A stretch of DNA of 64,000 nucleotides from Luminiphilus sp. (GTDB taxonomy: Bacteria; Pseudomonadota; Gammaproteobacteria; Pseudomonadales; Halieaceae): contig JAQWUD010000047.1 of the NCBI GenBank assembly GCA_029242325.1, positions 1 to 64,000 of the forward strand. The letters run 5' to 3'. Position numbers and translations under genes: made by a program. Below, piece after piece: positions 52,852 through 61,776 of the stretch; positions within the stretch are counted from its first letter, which is position 1, and every line of letters starts with the position of its first letter. The notes under the pieces were generated by a model that ran no database searches, was not told the DNA's origin, and saw nothing but the letters and a program-made list of their open reading frames with translations.

Positions 52852-54534
52852 ATGAACAGGTTCCTTGATTTTTCCCATCTACGTGGTGATATTTTTGGTG
52901 GACTGACTGCAGGCGTAGTCGCCCTTCCGTTGGCGCTTGCTTTCGGCGAAGCCTCAGGCGCGGGCCCGATTGCGGGCGTTTATGGCGCCATTTTGGTCGG
53001 ATTTTTTGCCGCGCTCTTCGGTGGGACGCCGTCACAAATCTCGGGGCCAACGGGACCCATGATCGTTGTCTTCGCCGGCGTCTTTGCGTCGCTCAGCGGC
53101 GATATATCGCTAGTGTTTGCTACCGTTATCCTCGCCGGTGTCTTTCAGATCGCCTTCGGTGTTTTAGGGTTCGGGCAATATATCAGGCTGGTCCCCTACC
53201 CAGTGGTATCCGGTTTCATGAGCGGCATCGGCTGTATCATCATTGCCTTGCAACTTGCGAGACTCCTAGGCCATGAGCCCCAGGGAAGCGGTACCATTCC
53301 CGCGCTGATGGAAATTCCCGCCGCTGTGGCCGACCCCAATATGGCGGCGTTCGGTGTAGGGATATTGACGCTCGCTATGGTTTTCTTTTGGCCCGCAACA
53401 TGGGGCCGGTACCTCCCCGGGCCACTGGCTGCATTAATCACTGGCACGGTGGTCAGCTTGGGTCTAAGTGGCGCTCCCATCCTCGGTGACATTCCAACAG
53501 GCCTGCCAGAGTTCATCGTTCCATCTTTCTCCAACGACACCATTTTGATTGTTTTCGAAGCCGCTATAATTCTTGCGCTCTTGGGAGCGATCGACAGCCT
53601 CCTCACTTCACTCGTAGCAGACAACATGACCCGCACACGCCACAACTCCAATCGCGAGTTGGTAGGCCAGGGCATTGGCAACGTCGTGGCCGGTTTTTTC
53701 GGTGGCATTCCGGGCGCTGGTGCGACGATGCGCACAGTAATCAACATTCGTACCGGCGGTGTGACCAAGATCTCGGGCATGCTCCACAGCCTGGTGTTAC
53801 TGACAGTCGTTTTGGTGCTGGCACCGCTGGCGTCCCAGATCCCTCATGCGGTGCTGGCGGGCATCTTGATCAAAGTCGGATACGACATCATCGACTTTTC
53901 ATACCTCAATCGAGCCCACAAAGGGCCGCGCTTTGACCTTCTTTTGATGGTGATGGTGCTGAGCTTGACCGTATTTGTGGATTTGATCACCGCCGTCGTA
54001 GCCGGCGTGGTAGTCGCTGCGATCGCATTTGTTAAGCAGGTGGCAGACAGGCAACTCGCAGCCGCAGCAGGAGACAATGACAATTCTGCAGAGGGACTCA
54101 GCGATAGGGAAGCCGCAATCCTAGATGAATGCGGCAATCAGCTGACCTACTTTGACTTTGGCGGCCCGCTGAGCTTCGGGGCAGCAGCTGATCTTGGACA
54201 TCAAGTGCGCGAGCGTATCAGCCCCAAGCATCATACTTCTCTGGTTCTGGATTTTGGCAGGGTGCCCTTTATGGATGTATCCGCGTTACGCGCAATTGAA
54301 ACCGTTGCGCTCGATGCGCTCCATGCAGGCAAGCATCTCTATATCTGTGAAGTCAATGACCGAGTAGCACAAAATCTAGAGGGGCTGGGGCTCACTGAGA
54401 TCTTACCTACAGACAAACAGTTTCCAACACGATTGGAAGCGCTCACAGCAGCTCGGGACTGGATTTTCGAGAACAGGGAATCCTGGGCTACTTCTGGTAA
54501 GGCAGCGCGAGCAGATAAGTCCGCCACAGTTTGA
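52852..54534 (+). CDS. SulP-family anion transporter with STAS domain (BicA-like)
   Basis: 560 residues from the ATG at 52852 (AGGA upstream). SulP core: TAGVVALPLALAFGEASGAG, GLIVG-type loops, and FFGGIPGAGATMRTVINI, the anion-binding region with GGIPG. A C-terminal STAS domain starts about residue 440 (YFDFGGPLSFGAAADL... LVLDFGRVPFMDVSALRAIE). Relatives move sulfate, bicarbonate or dicarboxylates. Close resemblance to cyanobacterial and marine BicA (sodium-bicarbonate) is suggestive; a gamma-carbonic anhydrase gene lies about 0.5 kb beyond, though on the other strand. Confidence 0.87.
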   Translation: MNRFLDFSHLRGDIFGGLTAGVVALPLALAFGEASGAGPIAGVYGAILVGFFAALFGGTPSQISGPTGPMIVVFAGVFASLSGDISLVFATVILAGVFQIAFGVLGFGQYIRLVPYPVVSGFMSGIGCIIIALQLARLLGHEPQGSGTIPALMEIPAAVADPNMAAFGVGILTLAMVFFWPATWGRYLPGPLAALITGTVVSLGLSGAPILGDIPTGLPEFIVPSFSNDTILIVFEAAIILALLGAIDSLLTSLVADNMTRTRHNSNRELVGQGIGNVVAGFFGGIPGAGATMRTVINIRTGGVTKISGMLHSLVLLTVVLVLAPLASQIPHAVLAGILIKVGYDIIDFSYLNRAHKGPRFDLLLMVMVLSLTVFVDLITAVVAGVVVAAIAFVKQVADRQLAAAAGDNDNSAEGLSDREAAILDECGNQLTYFDFGGPLSFGAAADLGHQVRERISPKHHTSLVLDFGRVPFMDVSALRAIETVALDALHAGKHLYICEVNDRVAQNLEGLGLTEILPTDKQFPTRLEALTAARDWIFENRESWATSGKAARADKSATV

Positions 54535-54591
54535 CCCCGGTACCGACCCAAAGCCTGATAAGCTTTGCCCCCCTTACCGGAGTGGCAAAGC

Positions 54592-54966
54592 ATGAAAACT
54601 CTGTTACTCATGATATGCCTGTGGGCGCTGAGTGCGTGTCAAAACGAAGCCACACAGGTTGAACCAAGGGTGCTCGAAGCAATAGCGGAGCAAGTGCTGG
54701 TCGTTGACGTACGCACCCCTGAAGAATTCCGCAGCGGCCATTTCCCGGGCGCCATTAATATTCCGCATAAGCAGATCATCGGCGGGTTGGGTGAGCGGCA
54801 GGTGCGCCCCAGCGACCCGATAGTGCTCTACTGCCGCAGCGGCAACCGGTCGGGTAAGGCACAGGCAGCGTTGCGCTCAATCGGCTTTTCGCAGGCACTC
54901 AATGCAGGGGGGCTGGATGCCTTATTAACAGCCACGGGACTAGAGTCAGCTCAGCCAGACCCCTGA
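54592..54966 (+). CDS. Rhodanese-domain lipoprotein
   Basis: 124 residues from the ATG at 54592. The lipobox is LSACQ (LMICLWALSAC), so the mature protein would be lipid-anchored. The rhodanese domain has DVRTPEEFRSGHFPGAINIP and active-site Cys in LYCRSGNRSG. It is similar to PspE-type single-domain sulfurtransferases. It is 58 bases downstream of SulP on the same strand, but no partner is evident. Confidence 0.87.
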   Translation: MKTLLLMICLWALSACQNEATQVEPRVLEAIAEQVLVVDVRTPEEFRSGHFPGAINIPHKQIIGGLGERQVRPSDPIVLYCRSGNRSGKAQAALRSIGFSQALNAGGLDALLTATGLESAQPDP

Positions 54967-55077
54967 AATCGCCGCGCTTGGGGAGCGACTCATATCCCGC
55001 GCCCAGTCATCGGATGAGTATCTGCAATACATTGTGGTCGCCGAGACCCGGCAATCGCATCAGTGAATGCCAGTAAA

Positions 55078-55632
55078 TCAACCCGCGAGTTTTGCCAAAC
55101 TCGCAAATTGCGCCAGGGCGTCTTCGGGAAGACGATCAATCCCCTGGTGATATTGCTCAGCGCAAGCGCTATAGAAGCGCGCGTTAAGCAGGTTAGCATC
55201 GCCACAGTCACGCGTGGCCACCACTTTTCCAGGCACCCCTGCGATAACGGAGTTGGGTGGGAACACCTTGTTTTCTGTGATGATGGTGTGACCCGCAACA
55301 ATAGAGTTCTCACCAATCTTTGCGCCGTCCATGATGGTCGCGTTGATCCCGATCAAACATCGGTCGCCAATATCGCATCCGTGCAGGGTCGCGTGGTGCG
55401 TGATGGAGCAGTCTTCACCAACAATAGTGGGAGACGCTATCCCCACATGAACCATGACAAAATCCTGAATATTGGTCCGCGCGCCGATGCGAATTTCATA
55501 GGTTTCTGCACGGGTAACGACATTTGGCCAAATAGAAGCGCCAGGACCCACGTAGACCTTCCCGTAAAGCCATGCGCTTTCGTGAATAAAAGCGGGGGCA
55601 TCGAGGGTGACATGCTCACCAATGTATCCCAT
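55078..55632 (-). CDS. Gamma-carbonic anhydrase/LbH-fold acyltransferase-like protein
   Basis: 184 residues from the ATG at 55632, with AAGGAG nine bases upstream; the frame extends to 55671. Left-handed beta-helix hexapeptides (VYVGPGASIWPNVVTR, VGEDCSITHHATLHGC, IGDRCLIGINATIMDG) carry the three histidines of the metal site (VMVHVG, THHATLH). The family includes gamma-CAs (YrdA, CaiE, PaaY). The N-terminus starts at MGYIGEHVTLD, as in relatives. Carbonic anhydrase activity is plausible but unproven. Confidence 0.85.
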   Translation of the reverse strand: MGYIGEHVTLDAPAFIHESAWLYGKVYVGPGASIWPNVVTRAETYEIRIGARTNIQDFVMVHVGIASPTIVGEDCSITHHATLHGCDIGDRCLIGINATIMDGAKIGENSIVAGHTIITENKVFPPNSVIAGVPGKVVATRDCGDANLLNARFYSACAEQYHQGIDRLPEDALAQFASLAKLAG

Positions 55633-55724
55633 GCTTTGCACTCCTTTTAAATGAAAGGCATATTTTGGCATGTTGCGCGTCGAAGCGCTAAGACGTCGAT
55701 GACCGTCTCAGCGGAGCCCCATCC

Positions 55725-56606
55725 GTGAAAACAGATGACCGCCTTGCAATCAAAATGGGTGTCGGTGCTGTCATGCTCTGGAGCACGGTGGCCACTGCTT
55801 TTAGCCTCAGCCTGAAACATCTCACTCCGCTACAACTGGTCGTGGTCGCGGCTGCGGTCAGCTGGTGTTTTTTTGCCTTGAGATTACTGTCTCCGTTACG
55901 ACGTCGCCGTTTGTTAACGACTACCGCAAAGGAGCGCATCACCGGGCTGGCGGTAGGCTGGCTGAATCCAGCCCTCTACTACCTGGTGCTCTTCGCGGCC
56001 TACGACCAGTTACCCGCACAAGAAGCCATGGCGATTAATTATTCCTGGGGCATCACCCTGGCGCTGATCGCAGCGCCGCTCCTTCGCCAAAAGCTCAATA
56101 TCACTGCGCTACTGGCAGTAGGGGTGAGCTATGCGGGCATTGTCGTGATTGCAACTCGGGGAGCGCCCCACACACTGGATCTCGCTCAGCCGGTGGGAGT
56201 AGGTCTGGCACTACTCAGCACCGTGATCTGGAGCCTGTACTGGGTTATCAACACGCGACTCTCACTTGACCCCGAAGTCAATCTGTTCCTGAACTTTTCG
56301 GGCGCTCTGCCCATATTGCTCGCATTCCTATACTGGAGCGACGCCCCCCTGCCGACGGACTGGCAGGGATGGGTGGGCGGTATTTACGTGGGCCTGTTTG
56401 AGATGGGTATCGCATTCGTACTCTGGATGACTGCGATGAAAGCAACGACGTCGACCCTGCGTATTTCGAGCCTGATTTTTCTCTCTCCGCCACTGTCACT
56501 TGCTTTCATTTGGATCGTGGCGGGTGAACCCGTGCAAAGCTACACCTTAATCGGCCTGGCCCTCATACTCATCGGGCTCGGGCTGCAACGACGCGCCGAG
56601 GCGTGA
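55725..56606 (+). CDS. EamA/DMT-superfamily permease
   Basis: 293 residues with ten helices in two repeats, the standard EamA pattern: GVGAVMLWSTVATAFSLSL, then AAYDQLPAQEAMAINYSWG, and the second-half repeat ending LIGLALILIGLGLQRRAEA. The function is likely metabolite or amino-acid export. The start is a GTG. Its 3' end overlaps the modC stop by 60 bases on the opposite strand, an unusually large convergent overlap. Confidence 0.85.
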   Translation: MKTDDRLAIKMGVGAVMLWSTVATAFSLSLKHLTPLQLVVVAAAVSWCFFALRLLSPLRRRRLLTTTAKERITGLAVGWLNPALYYLVLFAAYDQLPAQEAMAINYSWGITLALIAAPLLRQKLNITALLAVGVSYAGIVVIATRGAPHTLDLAQPVGVGLALLSTVIWSLYWVINTRLSLDPEVNLFLNFSGALPILLAFLYWSDAPLPTDWQGWVGGIYVGLFEMGIAFVLWMTAMKATTSTLRISSLIFLSPPLSLAFIWIVAGEPVQSYTLIGLALILIGLGLQRRAEA

Positions 56607-57491
56607 TGAGTCTGCGACTGCCTCCACTGCAAGCGTGTCTCCTGAACTTATTGACTGAAGCAAACTTTTTTCGCTCTCACGCCACTGGAGGGTGGCGATA
56701 CCCCTCTCAGGATCCTTAGCGAGTACAACTGGTCGCGATCGAACCACCCGCCGAGATTCAGTAGCACGATTCGACATGGAGTAATCCGCCGATAGCTGTT
56801 CAGCGGAGCCGACAGCATCCCGTAGCGCATCGATCTCACCCTGACCCGTCACCCGTCCATGATCTAATATCAGCACCTGCGAGGTCAGCTGTAAAAGCTC
56901 GTCGTGTGCATGAGAGACATAAATTAACGGCACGCCATCGGCAGCAACCCATTCTGATAATCGCTCAGTCATCTGACGGCGTTGCGCCATATCGTTAGCC
57001 GACAGGGGCTCGTCCATCAGGAGTAGTTGAGGCCGAGTAAATAAGGCGCGTGCTACCGCCACGCGCTGCCTCTCACCGCCAGACAAGCCCTCGACCCTCG
57101 CAGCCAGCAGATGCTCAAGGTGCAGCCCGGTGATAATCGAATCGTTAGCGACTGCCGATGCACGCCGGTGAGCCCGCTTGATAGCGAAATCAAAATTTTC
57201 CTGTACCGTTCGGCCAGGGAGTAAGCGGCTATCCTGAAATACCACACCGAGTCCCCGTCTATGCGTGGGGACAAGGTCGGTTTGCCCCGCCTGGCTCCAT
57301 GTCTCCTCACCAAACTGAATGCGACCCGCAAAATGCGGCTCCAACCCGGCAATCACTCTGAGGAGCGTCGTTTTACCTGCGCCGGTAGCGCCCATCACAC
57401 CTACCGAGTGACCCAGGTTTACGTCCAATGCCAAATCGAGCGTAAACCGAGGCCGGGTCAGCCGCCCCTCTATCACCAGACATGGGCTCAC
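56547..57491 (-). CDS. modC: Molybdate ABC transporter ATP-binding protein ModC, C-terminally truncated
   Basis: About 314 residues from the GTG at 57491, which overlaps the modB stop (GTGA). The ATPase has GVMGATGAGKTTLL (Walker A), LSGGERQRVAVARALFTRP (signature), LLLMDEP (Walker B) and YVSHAHDELLQL (H-loop). E. coli ModC has about 350 residues and ends with a TOBE/Mop molybdate-binding domain. Here the end carries only its first strand (ISSGDTLAVEAVADSS) and then unrelated residues. The convergent EamA gene occupies the lost segment. Transport may persist but molybdate feedback could be altered. Confidence 0.85.
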   Translation of the reverse strand: MSPCLVIEGRLTRPRFTLDLALDVNLGHSVGVMGATGAGKTTLLRVIAGLEPHFAGRIQFGEETWSQAGQTDLVPTHRRGLGVVFQDSRLLPGRTVQENFDFAIKRAHRRASAVANDSIITGLHLEHLLAARVEGLSGGERQRVAVARALFTRPQLLLMDEPLSANDMAQRRQMTERLSEWVAADGVPLIYVSHAHDELLQLTSQVLILDHGRVTGQGEIDALRDAVGSAEQLSADYSMSNRATESRRVVRSRPVVLAKDPERGIATLQWRESEKSLLQSISSGDTLAVEAVADSSRLGASLQPEPDEYEGQAD

Positions 57492-58165
57492 CCGCGCAGC
57501 ACCTCGACACGCTGACCGGCCACACCGTACACCACCCACAGTGAAATAAAGGAAAAGCAGAGCAATCCCAGTGCCAGCACATGCGCCGCGTCGTAATTCA
57601 AGGTTTCGACATGTTCGTAGATCGCGATGGAGAGCACTCGGGTCTCACCCGGAATATTCCCCCCCATCATGAGCACAACACCAAACTCACCTACGGTGTG
57701 AGCAAAGGTGAGTATCGCGCCCGTCAAAAATCCGCGTCGGGAAAGCGGCAGCGCAACGTTAAGTAGCTGATCTCGTGAAGAAGCGCCCAGCGTGGCGGCG
57801 GCTTCAAGCGTGGCGGCGGGAACCGCGCGAAAAGCGGTATGGAGTGGCTGCACCATAAAAGGTAACGAGTAGACGAGGGATGCAAAAACCAGGCCCGAGA
57901 AAGAAAAAGTCAACGAAGCCCCGGTAATGCTCACCCAAAATGCACCCATCGGGCTACCCGGGTTCAGTAATACCAGCAGATAGAAACCCAACACTGTAGG
58001 CGGCAGCACCAGCGGCAACGCCACAACCGCCTCGATGATAGGTCGTAGCGAGGACGGGGATCTCGCTAACCACCAGGCCAGTGGTGTCGCCAGCGGCGCG
58101 AGTAGCAGCGTCGTCATCCCAGCCAACAGCCCCGTCAGCCAAACTGCCTGCATATCGGCCATCAT
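57488..58165 (-). CDS. modB: Molybdate ABC transporter permease ModB
   Basis: 225 residues, started at the ATG overlapping the modA stop by one base (TGATG). Five to six helices, with the ABC EAA loop AATLGASSRDQLLNVALPLS and the substrate-permease motif GEFGVVLMMGGNIPGETR, typical of ModB. Gene order modA-modB-modC with overlaps shows tight coupling. Confidence 0.9.
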   Translation of the reverse strand: MMADMQAVWLTGLLAGMTTLLLAPLATPLAWWLARSPSSLRPIIEAVVALPLVLPPTVLGFYLLVLLNPGSPMGAFWVSITGASLTFSFSGLVFASLVYSLPFMVQPLHTAFRAVPAATLEAAATLGASSRDQLLNVALPLSRRGFLTGAILTFAHTVGEFGVVLMMGGNIPGETRVLSIAIYEHVETLNYDAAHVLALGLLCFSFISLWVVYGVAGQRVEVLRG

Positions 58166-58980
58166 CAATCCGCCACCGTGGTTAGCTGGTATCCATCGAG
58201 TTGAATCACTGCCTGAATTGCTTGAGTACGCAGTTGCCGGACCCAGAATTGCGCGGCTTGATTATCGCGCGCACGCGTCATCACTACCAGCGCCTGCTCC
58301 ACATCGGACTCAACCGAGAGCCAAAGCACATCCTCAGGCGCTGCCGAGATACGGCCATGGCGTAAACCTGTGGTGATCGACGACCGCGCCACAAACCCGG
58401 CTTCCGCTTGCCCCGAGGCAACCGCGCCCGTCACGAAATTAATATTGTCGACCCGCGCAATGCGTTTCAACCAATCTTTATCAAATTGCGCCTGATTCAT
58501 TAAGCCCCAGGCCGCGCCTCCATAGGGTGAAAATGCAGGATTGGCGATACATACACTGCGGGGATCAAGACTTTCCAGCTTTTTAAGCTCAATGGGCTTG
58601 GGGGCATTAGGCCACCATAAGCCAATTTCTCCGATTGCGTAGACTTCCAGAGAACCGGGAACTGTTAGACCGCGATCCTCCAACTGCTTGGGCCGTTCAC
58701 GATCTGCAGCCATTAATATGTCAAAGGGAGCGCCCCTAATAATCTGGCTTGCCAGTTTACCGGTCGAGCCGGCAATGATCTCGTAATGATGAGGGGATGC
58801 TCCCTCGAGGTGACGCGCTATCGTCACCGCGGTGTCTCGAAAATTCGCTGCTACCGCAATGCGTGCCTCCGCCGCTACGGCCCCGACACTCATCAGCAGC
58901 ATAAGTGCGGGGAGCAACCCGATGCAGAGTGGCGAAACCTGCGCAAAGTCGACACGATGCACTGAATCACCGCTAGGCAC
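58165..58980 (-). CDS. modA: Molybdate-binding periplasmic protein ModA
   Basis: About 271 residues from the GTG at 58980, which begins one base after the upstream oxygenase stop; the long frame to 59235 overlaps that gene and is not used. A signal peptide (LPALMLLMSVGAVAAEA) precedes VAVAANFRDTAVTIARHLE, the substrate loops EIIAGSTGKLASQIIRGAPFDILM, and YAIGEIGLWWPN. Cargo is molybdate or tungstate. A near-canonical start is not obvious, and a GTG at 58962 is another choice. First of the modABC unit and directly follows the oxygenase gene. Confidence 0.9.
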   Translation of the reverse strand: MPSGDSVHRVDFAQVSPLCIGLLPALMLLMSVGAVAAEARIAVAANFRDTAVTIARHLEGASPHHYEIIAGSTGKLASQIIRGAPFDILMAADRERPKQLEDRGLTVPGSLEVYAIGEIGLWWPNAPKPIELKKLESLDPRSVCIANPAFSPYGGAAWGLMNQAQFDKDWLKRIARVDNINFVTGAVASGQAEAGFVARSSITTGLRHGRISAAPEDVLWLSVESDVEQALVVMTRARDNQAAQFWVRQLRTQAIQAVIQLDGYQLTTVAD

Positions 58981-58981
58981 C

Positions 58982-59827
58982 TCAGGTAACACCCAGTTCG
59001 TCGAGACGCTGCGACAAGTACTGACGCGCGGTGTATCGCGGTGATAACACAACCTCGGGTCGTGGATGCAAAAAGAGCGGGAGAGACATACGGCTGGCGG
59101 CGGAATCACGTGCAGTAGCAGCTGCCACACGATGGGTCGTGGAGGGAAGATACCCGCCGGTCGCCTCCTGCAACATATCGCCAATGTTAACGATGAGTTG
59201 CCCTGGCTTGTGCGACACCGACAACCACTCTCCACTTCGCAGTCTCAGCTCCAGACCAGGACCATCTGCGGCGGGGAGTAATGTAAGCAGGTTAATATCC
59301 TCATGGGGTGCTGCGCGCAGCACGGATTGACCGGCGGGAACAGGGGGATAGTGGAGCACCCGAAGCATGGACTGCTCGCTCGCACGAATCATATCGCGCA
59401 GCGGCTCGCTTAAGCTGCCGGTAACACGCTTGGGTAAATGCGCTGCAATACATTCCAGCAGTTCAGCGCCCAGCTCCACAGCAGCATTGAAATGCGCGGC
59501 AAGATCAGCTTCAAGCGATTGTGGACAACGACCCCAAGGATAAAACTGGAAGTACTCTTTGTGGTCCCGCTCCACAAACCCTTTGGCGTGCTCTGCATGC
59601 TGGAGTGAAAAGTAGCCATCCTGATTCACCGGGTCCATCTCAAAGTCGCCCGGGCCATCAGCCGCAAAAAACGCCAGCCATTCGTCATAGATTCGTAAAA
59701 CTCGGTCTTTATCCAGTGGGTGGTCAGTCACCGCCGCAAAACCGTATCGATGCAGAGAGGCCATAAACACCGCGTTGAAATCGGGCGAGGTATAGGAGAT
59801 TTGAGGAAGCTGGGCGGGCGACGTCAC
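58982..59827 (-). CDS. 2-oxoglutarate/Fe(II) oxygenase of the isopenicillin-N-synthase-like family
   Basis: 281 residues from the GTG at 59827, with AAGGG nine bases upstream; it starts ten bases after the transporter stop. The iron site is visible as APHEDINLLTLLP (HxD) and the distal histidine STTHRVAAAT, with the 2-oxoglutarate-binding arginine in SRMSLPLFLHPRP. The N-terminal region (PDFNAVFMASLHRYGFAAVTDHP) is typical of this family. Substrate unknown. Members of the group are often linked to purine-type permeases and catabolic genes, which fits the upstream nucleoside transporter. Confidence 0.85.
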   Translation of the reverse strand: MTSPAQLPQISYTSPDFNAVFMASLHRYGFAAVTDHPLDKDRVLRIYDEWLAFFAADGPGDFEMDPVNQDGYFSLQHAEHAKGFVERDHKEYFQFYPWGRCPQSLEADLAAHFNAAVELGAELLECIAAHLPKRVTGSLSEPLRDMIRASEQSMLRVLHYPPVPAGQSVLRAAPHEDINLLTLLPAADGPGLELRLRSGEWLSVSHKPGQLIVNIGDMLQEATGGYLPSTTHRVAAATARDSAASRMSLPLFLHPRPEVVLSPRYTARQYLSQRLDELGVT

Positions 59828-59837
59828 GGCACTGCCC

Positions 59838-61061
59838 TTACAACCCACCGAGCGACAGGAAGAAGCCTGCCAGCGCCGCACTCATGAGATTGGACAAACT
59901 GGCGGCTATGAGTGCCCTGAAACCATACCTTGAAATATCGTCTCGCCGCCCCGGCGCCACTGCACCCAGCCCGCCCAACAGGATGGCGATAGACGAAAGA
60001 TTGGCAAAGCCACATAAAGCGAAGATTACGATTGCCTGAGAATGCGGAGATAACTGCGCCGCCACCTCACTGAAGCTGACGTAAGCAACAAATTCATTCA
60101 GGATGAATTTCTGTCCGATCAAACTCCCCGCGAGCTGTGCTTCATCCCACGGGATGCCAAGCGCCCAGGCTAAGGGCTGCAAAAGCCCACCCAGCAGCCG
60201 CTCCAACGTTAACTGCTCTATCCCCAGCCAGCCGCCGCCCGCCTCTAATATGCCGTTGGCCATGGCGATCAAGGCAATGAAAGCGAGCAACATCGCGCCG
60301 ATTGCGCCGACCATTTGCAGGCCATTCATCGCGCCTGTTGCGGCTGCATCAATGAGGTTGATGTACTTTTCCGTGGCCAGCTGCTCACCCTGAGCCGGCT
60401 CCGTAGGCGTGCCCGTCTCAGGCTCCATCAACTTCGCCATCAGCAATCCGCCGGGCGCCGCCATGAAACTGGCTGCCAGTAGGTACTCTAGAGGCACGCC
60501 AAGGGCCACATAACCTGCCATCACCGACCCGGCTATCGACGCCATGCCCCCAACCATCACAGCAAACAGCTCAGAGCGCGTCATACCGGCAATGTAAGGC
60601 CTAGCGACCAACGGCGCTTCTGCCTGCCCCACAAAGACGTTAGCTGCGGCGGAGAGCGATTCTGTATGGCTGGTCTGCAGCAATCTGCGTAAGCCACCGC
60701 CCAGTATTCGAATCATCCATTGCATGACTCGCGCGTGATACAACACCGCGATCAAAGAGCTAAAAAAGATCACGACGGGCAGCACGCTAAAGGCAAAAAT
60801 AAATCCCAATGAATCGGTGGGGCCTACCAGTCCGCCAAACATGAACTCCATACCGGCGCGACTATAGCCGAGCAAGACCGACACATAATCGGATGCCGCA
60901 GCCAAGGCGGCGATACCCCAATCCGTAAAGAGCGCGATAAAACCAATGGTCACCTGAAGGGTGAAAGCCAAACCCACTGTTCTCAACCGGATAGCGGCAC
61001 GATTTGAAGACAGCCCGATGGCAACGGACAAAAGACTGATGACGCCCACAAGGCTGATCAT
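59838..61061 (-). CDS. NupC-type concentrative nucleoside transporter
   Basis: 407 residues from the ATG at 61061 (AGGGG nine bases upstream); a TTG two codons earlier is possible. The CNT family features are FGGLVGPTDSLGFIFAFSVLPVV, ANVFVGQAEAPLVARPYIAGMTRSE, and GQKFILNEFVAYVSFSEVAAQLSPHS (NEFVAY). It imports nucleosides with H+ or Na+. Fist gene of a five-gene minus-strand run (transporter, oxygenase, modA, modB, modC), all within ten bases or overlapping. Confidence 0.9.
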   Translation of the reverse strand: MISLVGVISLLSVAIGLSSNRAAIRLRTVGLAFTLQVTIGFIALFTDWGIAALAAASDYVSVLLGYSRAGMEFMFGGLVGPTDSLGFIFAFSVLPVVIFFSSLIAVLYHARVMQWMIRILGGGLRRLLQTSHTESLSAAANVFVGQAEAPLVARPYIAGMTRSELFAVMVGGMASIAGSVMAGYVALGVPLEYLLAASFMAAPGGLLMAKLMEPETGTPTEPAQGEQLATEKYINLIDAAATGAMNGLQMVGAIGAMLLAFIALIAMANGILEAGGGWLGIEQLTLERLLGGLLQPLAWALGIPWDEAQLAGSLIGQKFILNEFVAYVSFSEVAAQLSPHSQAIVIFALCGFANLSSIAILLGGLGAVAPGRRDDISRYGFRALIAASLSNLMSAALAGFFLSLGGL

Positions 61062-61776
61062 GCGCAAGGCCCCTGCTGAAAGGCGTACTGTACCGTGCTC
61101 TCAGGCGGGGCAAAAGCGATAGACAGTCTGGGGTGGGAGCATGCCGCAACACAGTCGCGACTTGGGTACCTCGCCCTTCAGTCCCCCCTACCTGATTGAG
61201 CGGTGATCTCGACGCACACTTCTGGCTTATTGTGCGCTTTGATGAACTCAGCCATTAAATGACGCGCGGGCTGTCGCATCGGCAGCGTCAGTAGGCCCAT
61301 TAGCAGGGGATGCGGTAGCCCATTGGCGTCGTGCTGCGCCGCAGGCGGATAGTCACAACCCCTGATCATTTGATGATAATGGGCCCTATAAACTGCTTGC
61401 GCGTAAGTGATGGCGGCGCACAAGCCCGCGAATAGGCCACAGGCGCCGTCAGACTCACACTATGGAACTGACGGAGTAATAAATAACTGAAAAGACATAA
61501 TATGAAACTATTAATACACCCAGATTATCAATTCTGGCACCAACGACCTTAAACATGGCTGACTCCTTTAATCCTGAGATGCAGAGAGTGCATCGGAGCC
61601 GCGATTGTAACCAAATTAACGCGTTAATCTGTTCGCTAACCGTTATTTACCCTTTTTTATTAGTATTTTTACATTTATTTTACTAATACATGAATTATAT
61701 TCATTTTTAGTGTGCGCCTGAGTTCTGATGGCCCCGCTGACACCAAAGACTCAAGCGATCGTAGCCCAATTCAAAT
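61062..61776. other. Long gap with AT-rich palindromic segment
   Basis: No confident gene. An 81-codon TTG-started frame on the minus strand (61178-61423) has neither a ribosome-binding site nor a family match. Between 61600 and 61720 the sequence is unusually AT-rich and holds TTAACGCGTTAA (61616-61627), ATTAGTA/TACTAAT (61659-61665 with 61681-61687) and TGAAT-N3-ATTCA (61691-61703). It lies upstream of the transporter operon and downstream of the MFS gene. Confidence 0.5.

Noticed and set aside
61178-61423. 81-codon minus-strand frame starting TTG
   Set aside because: No family match, no ribosome-binding site; could be real but unsupported.
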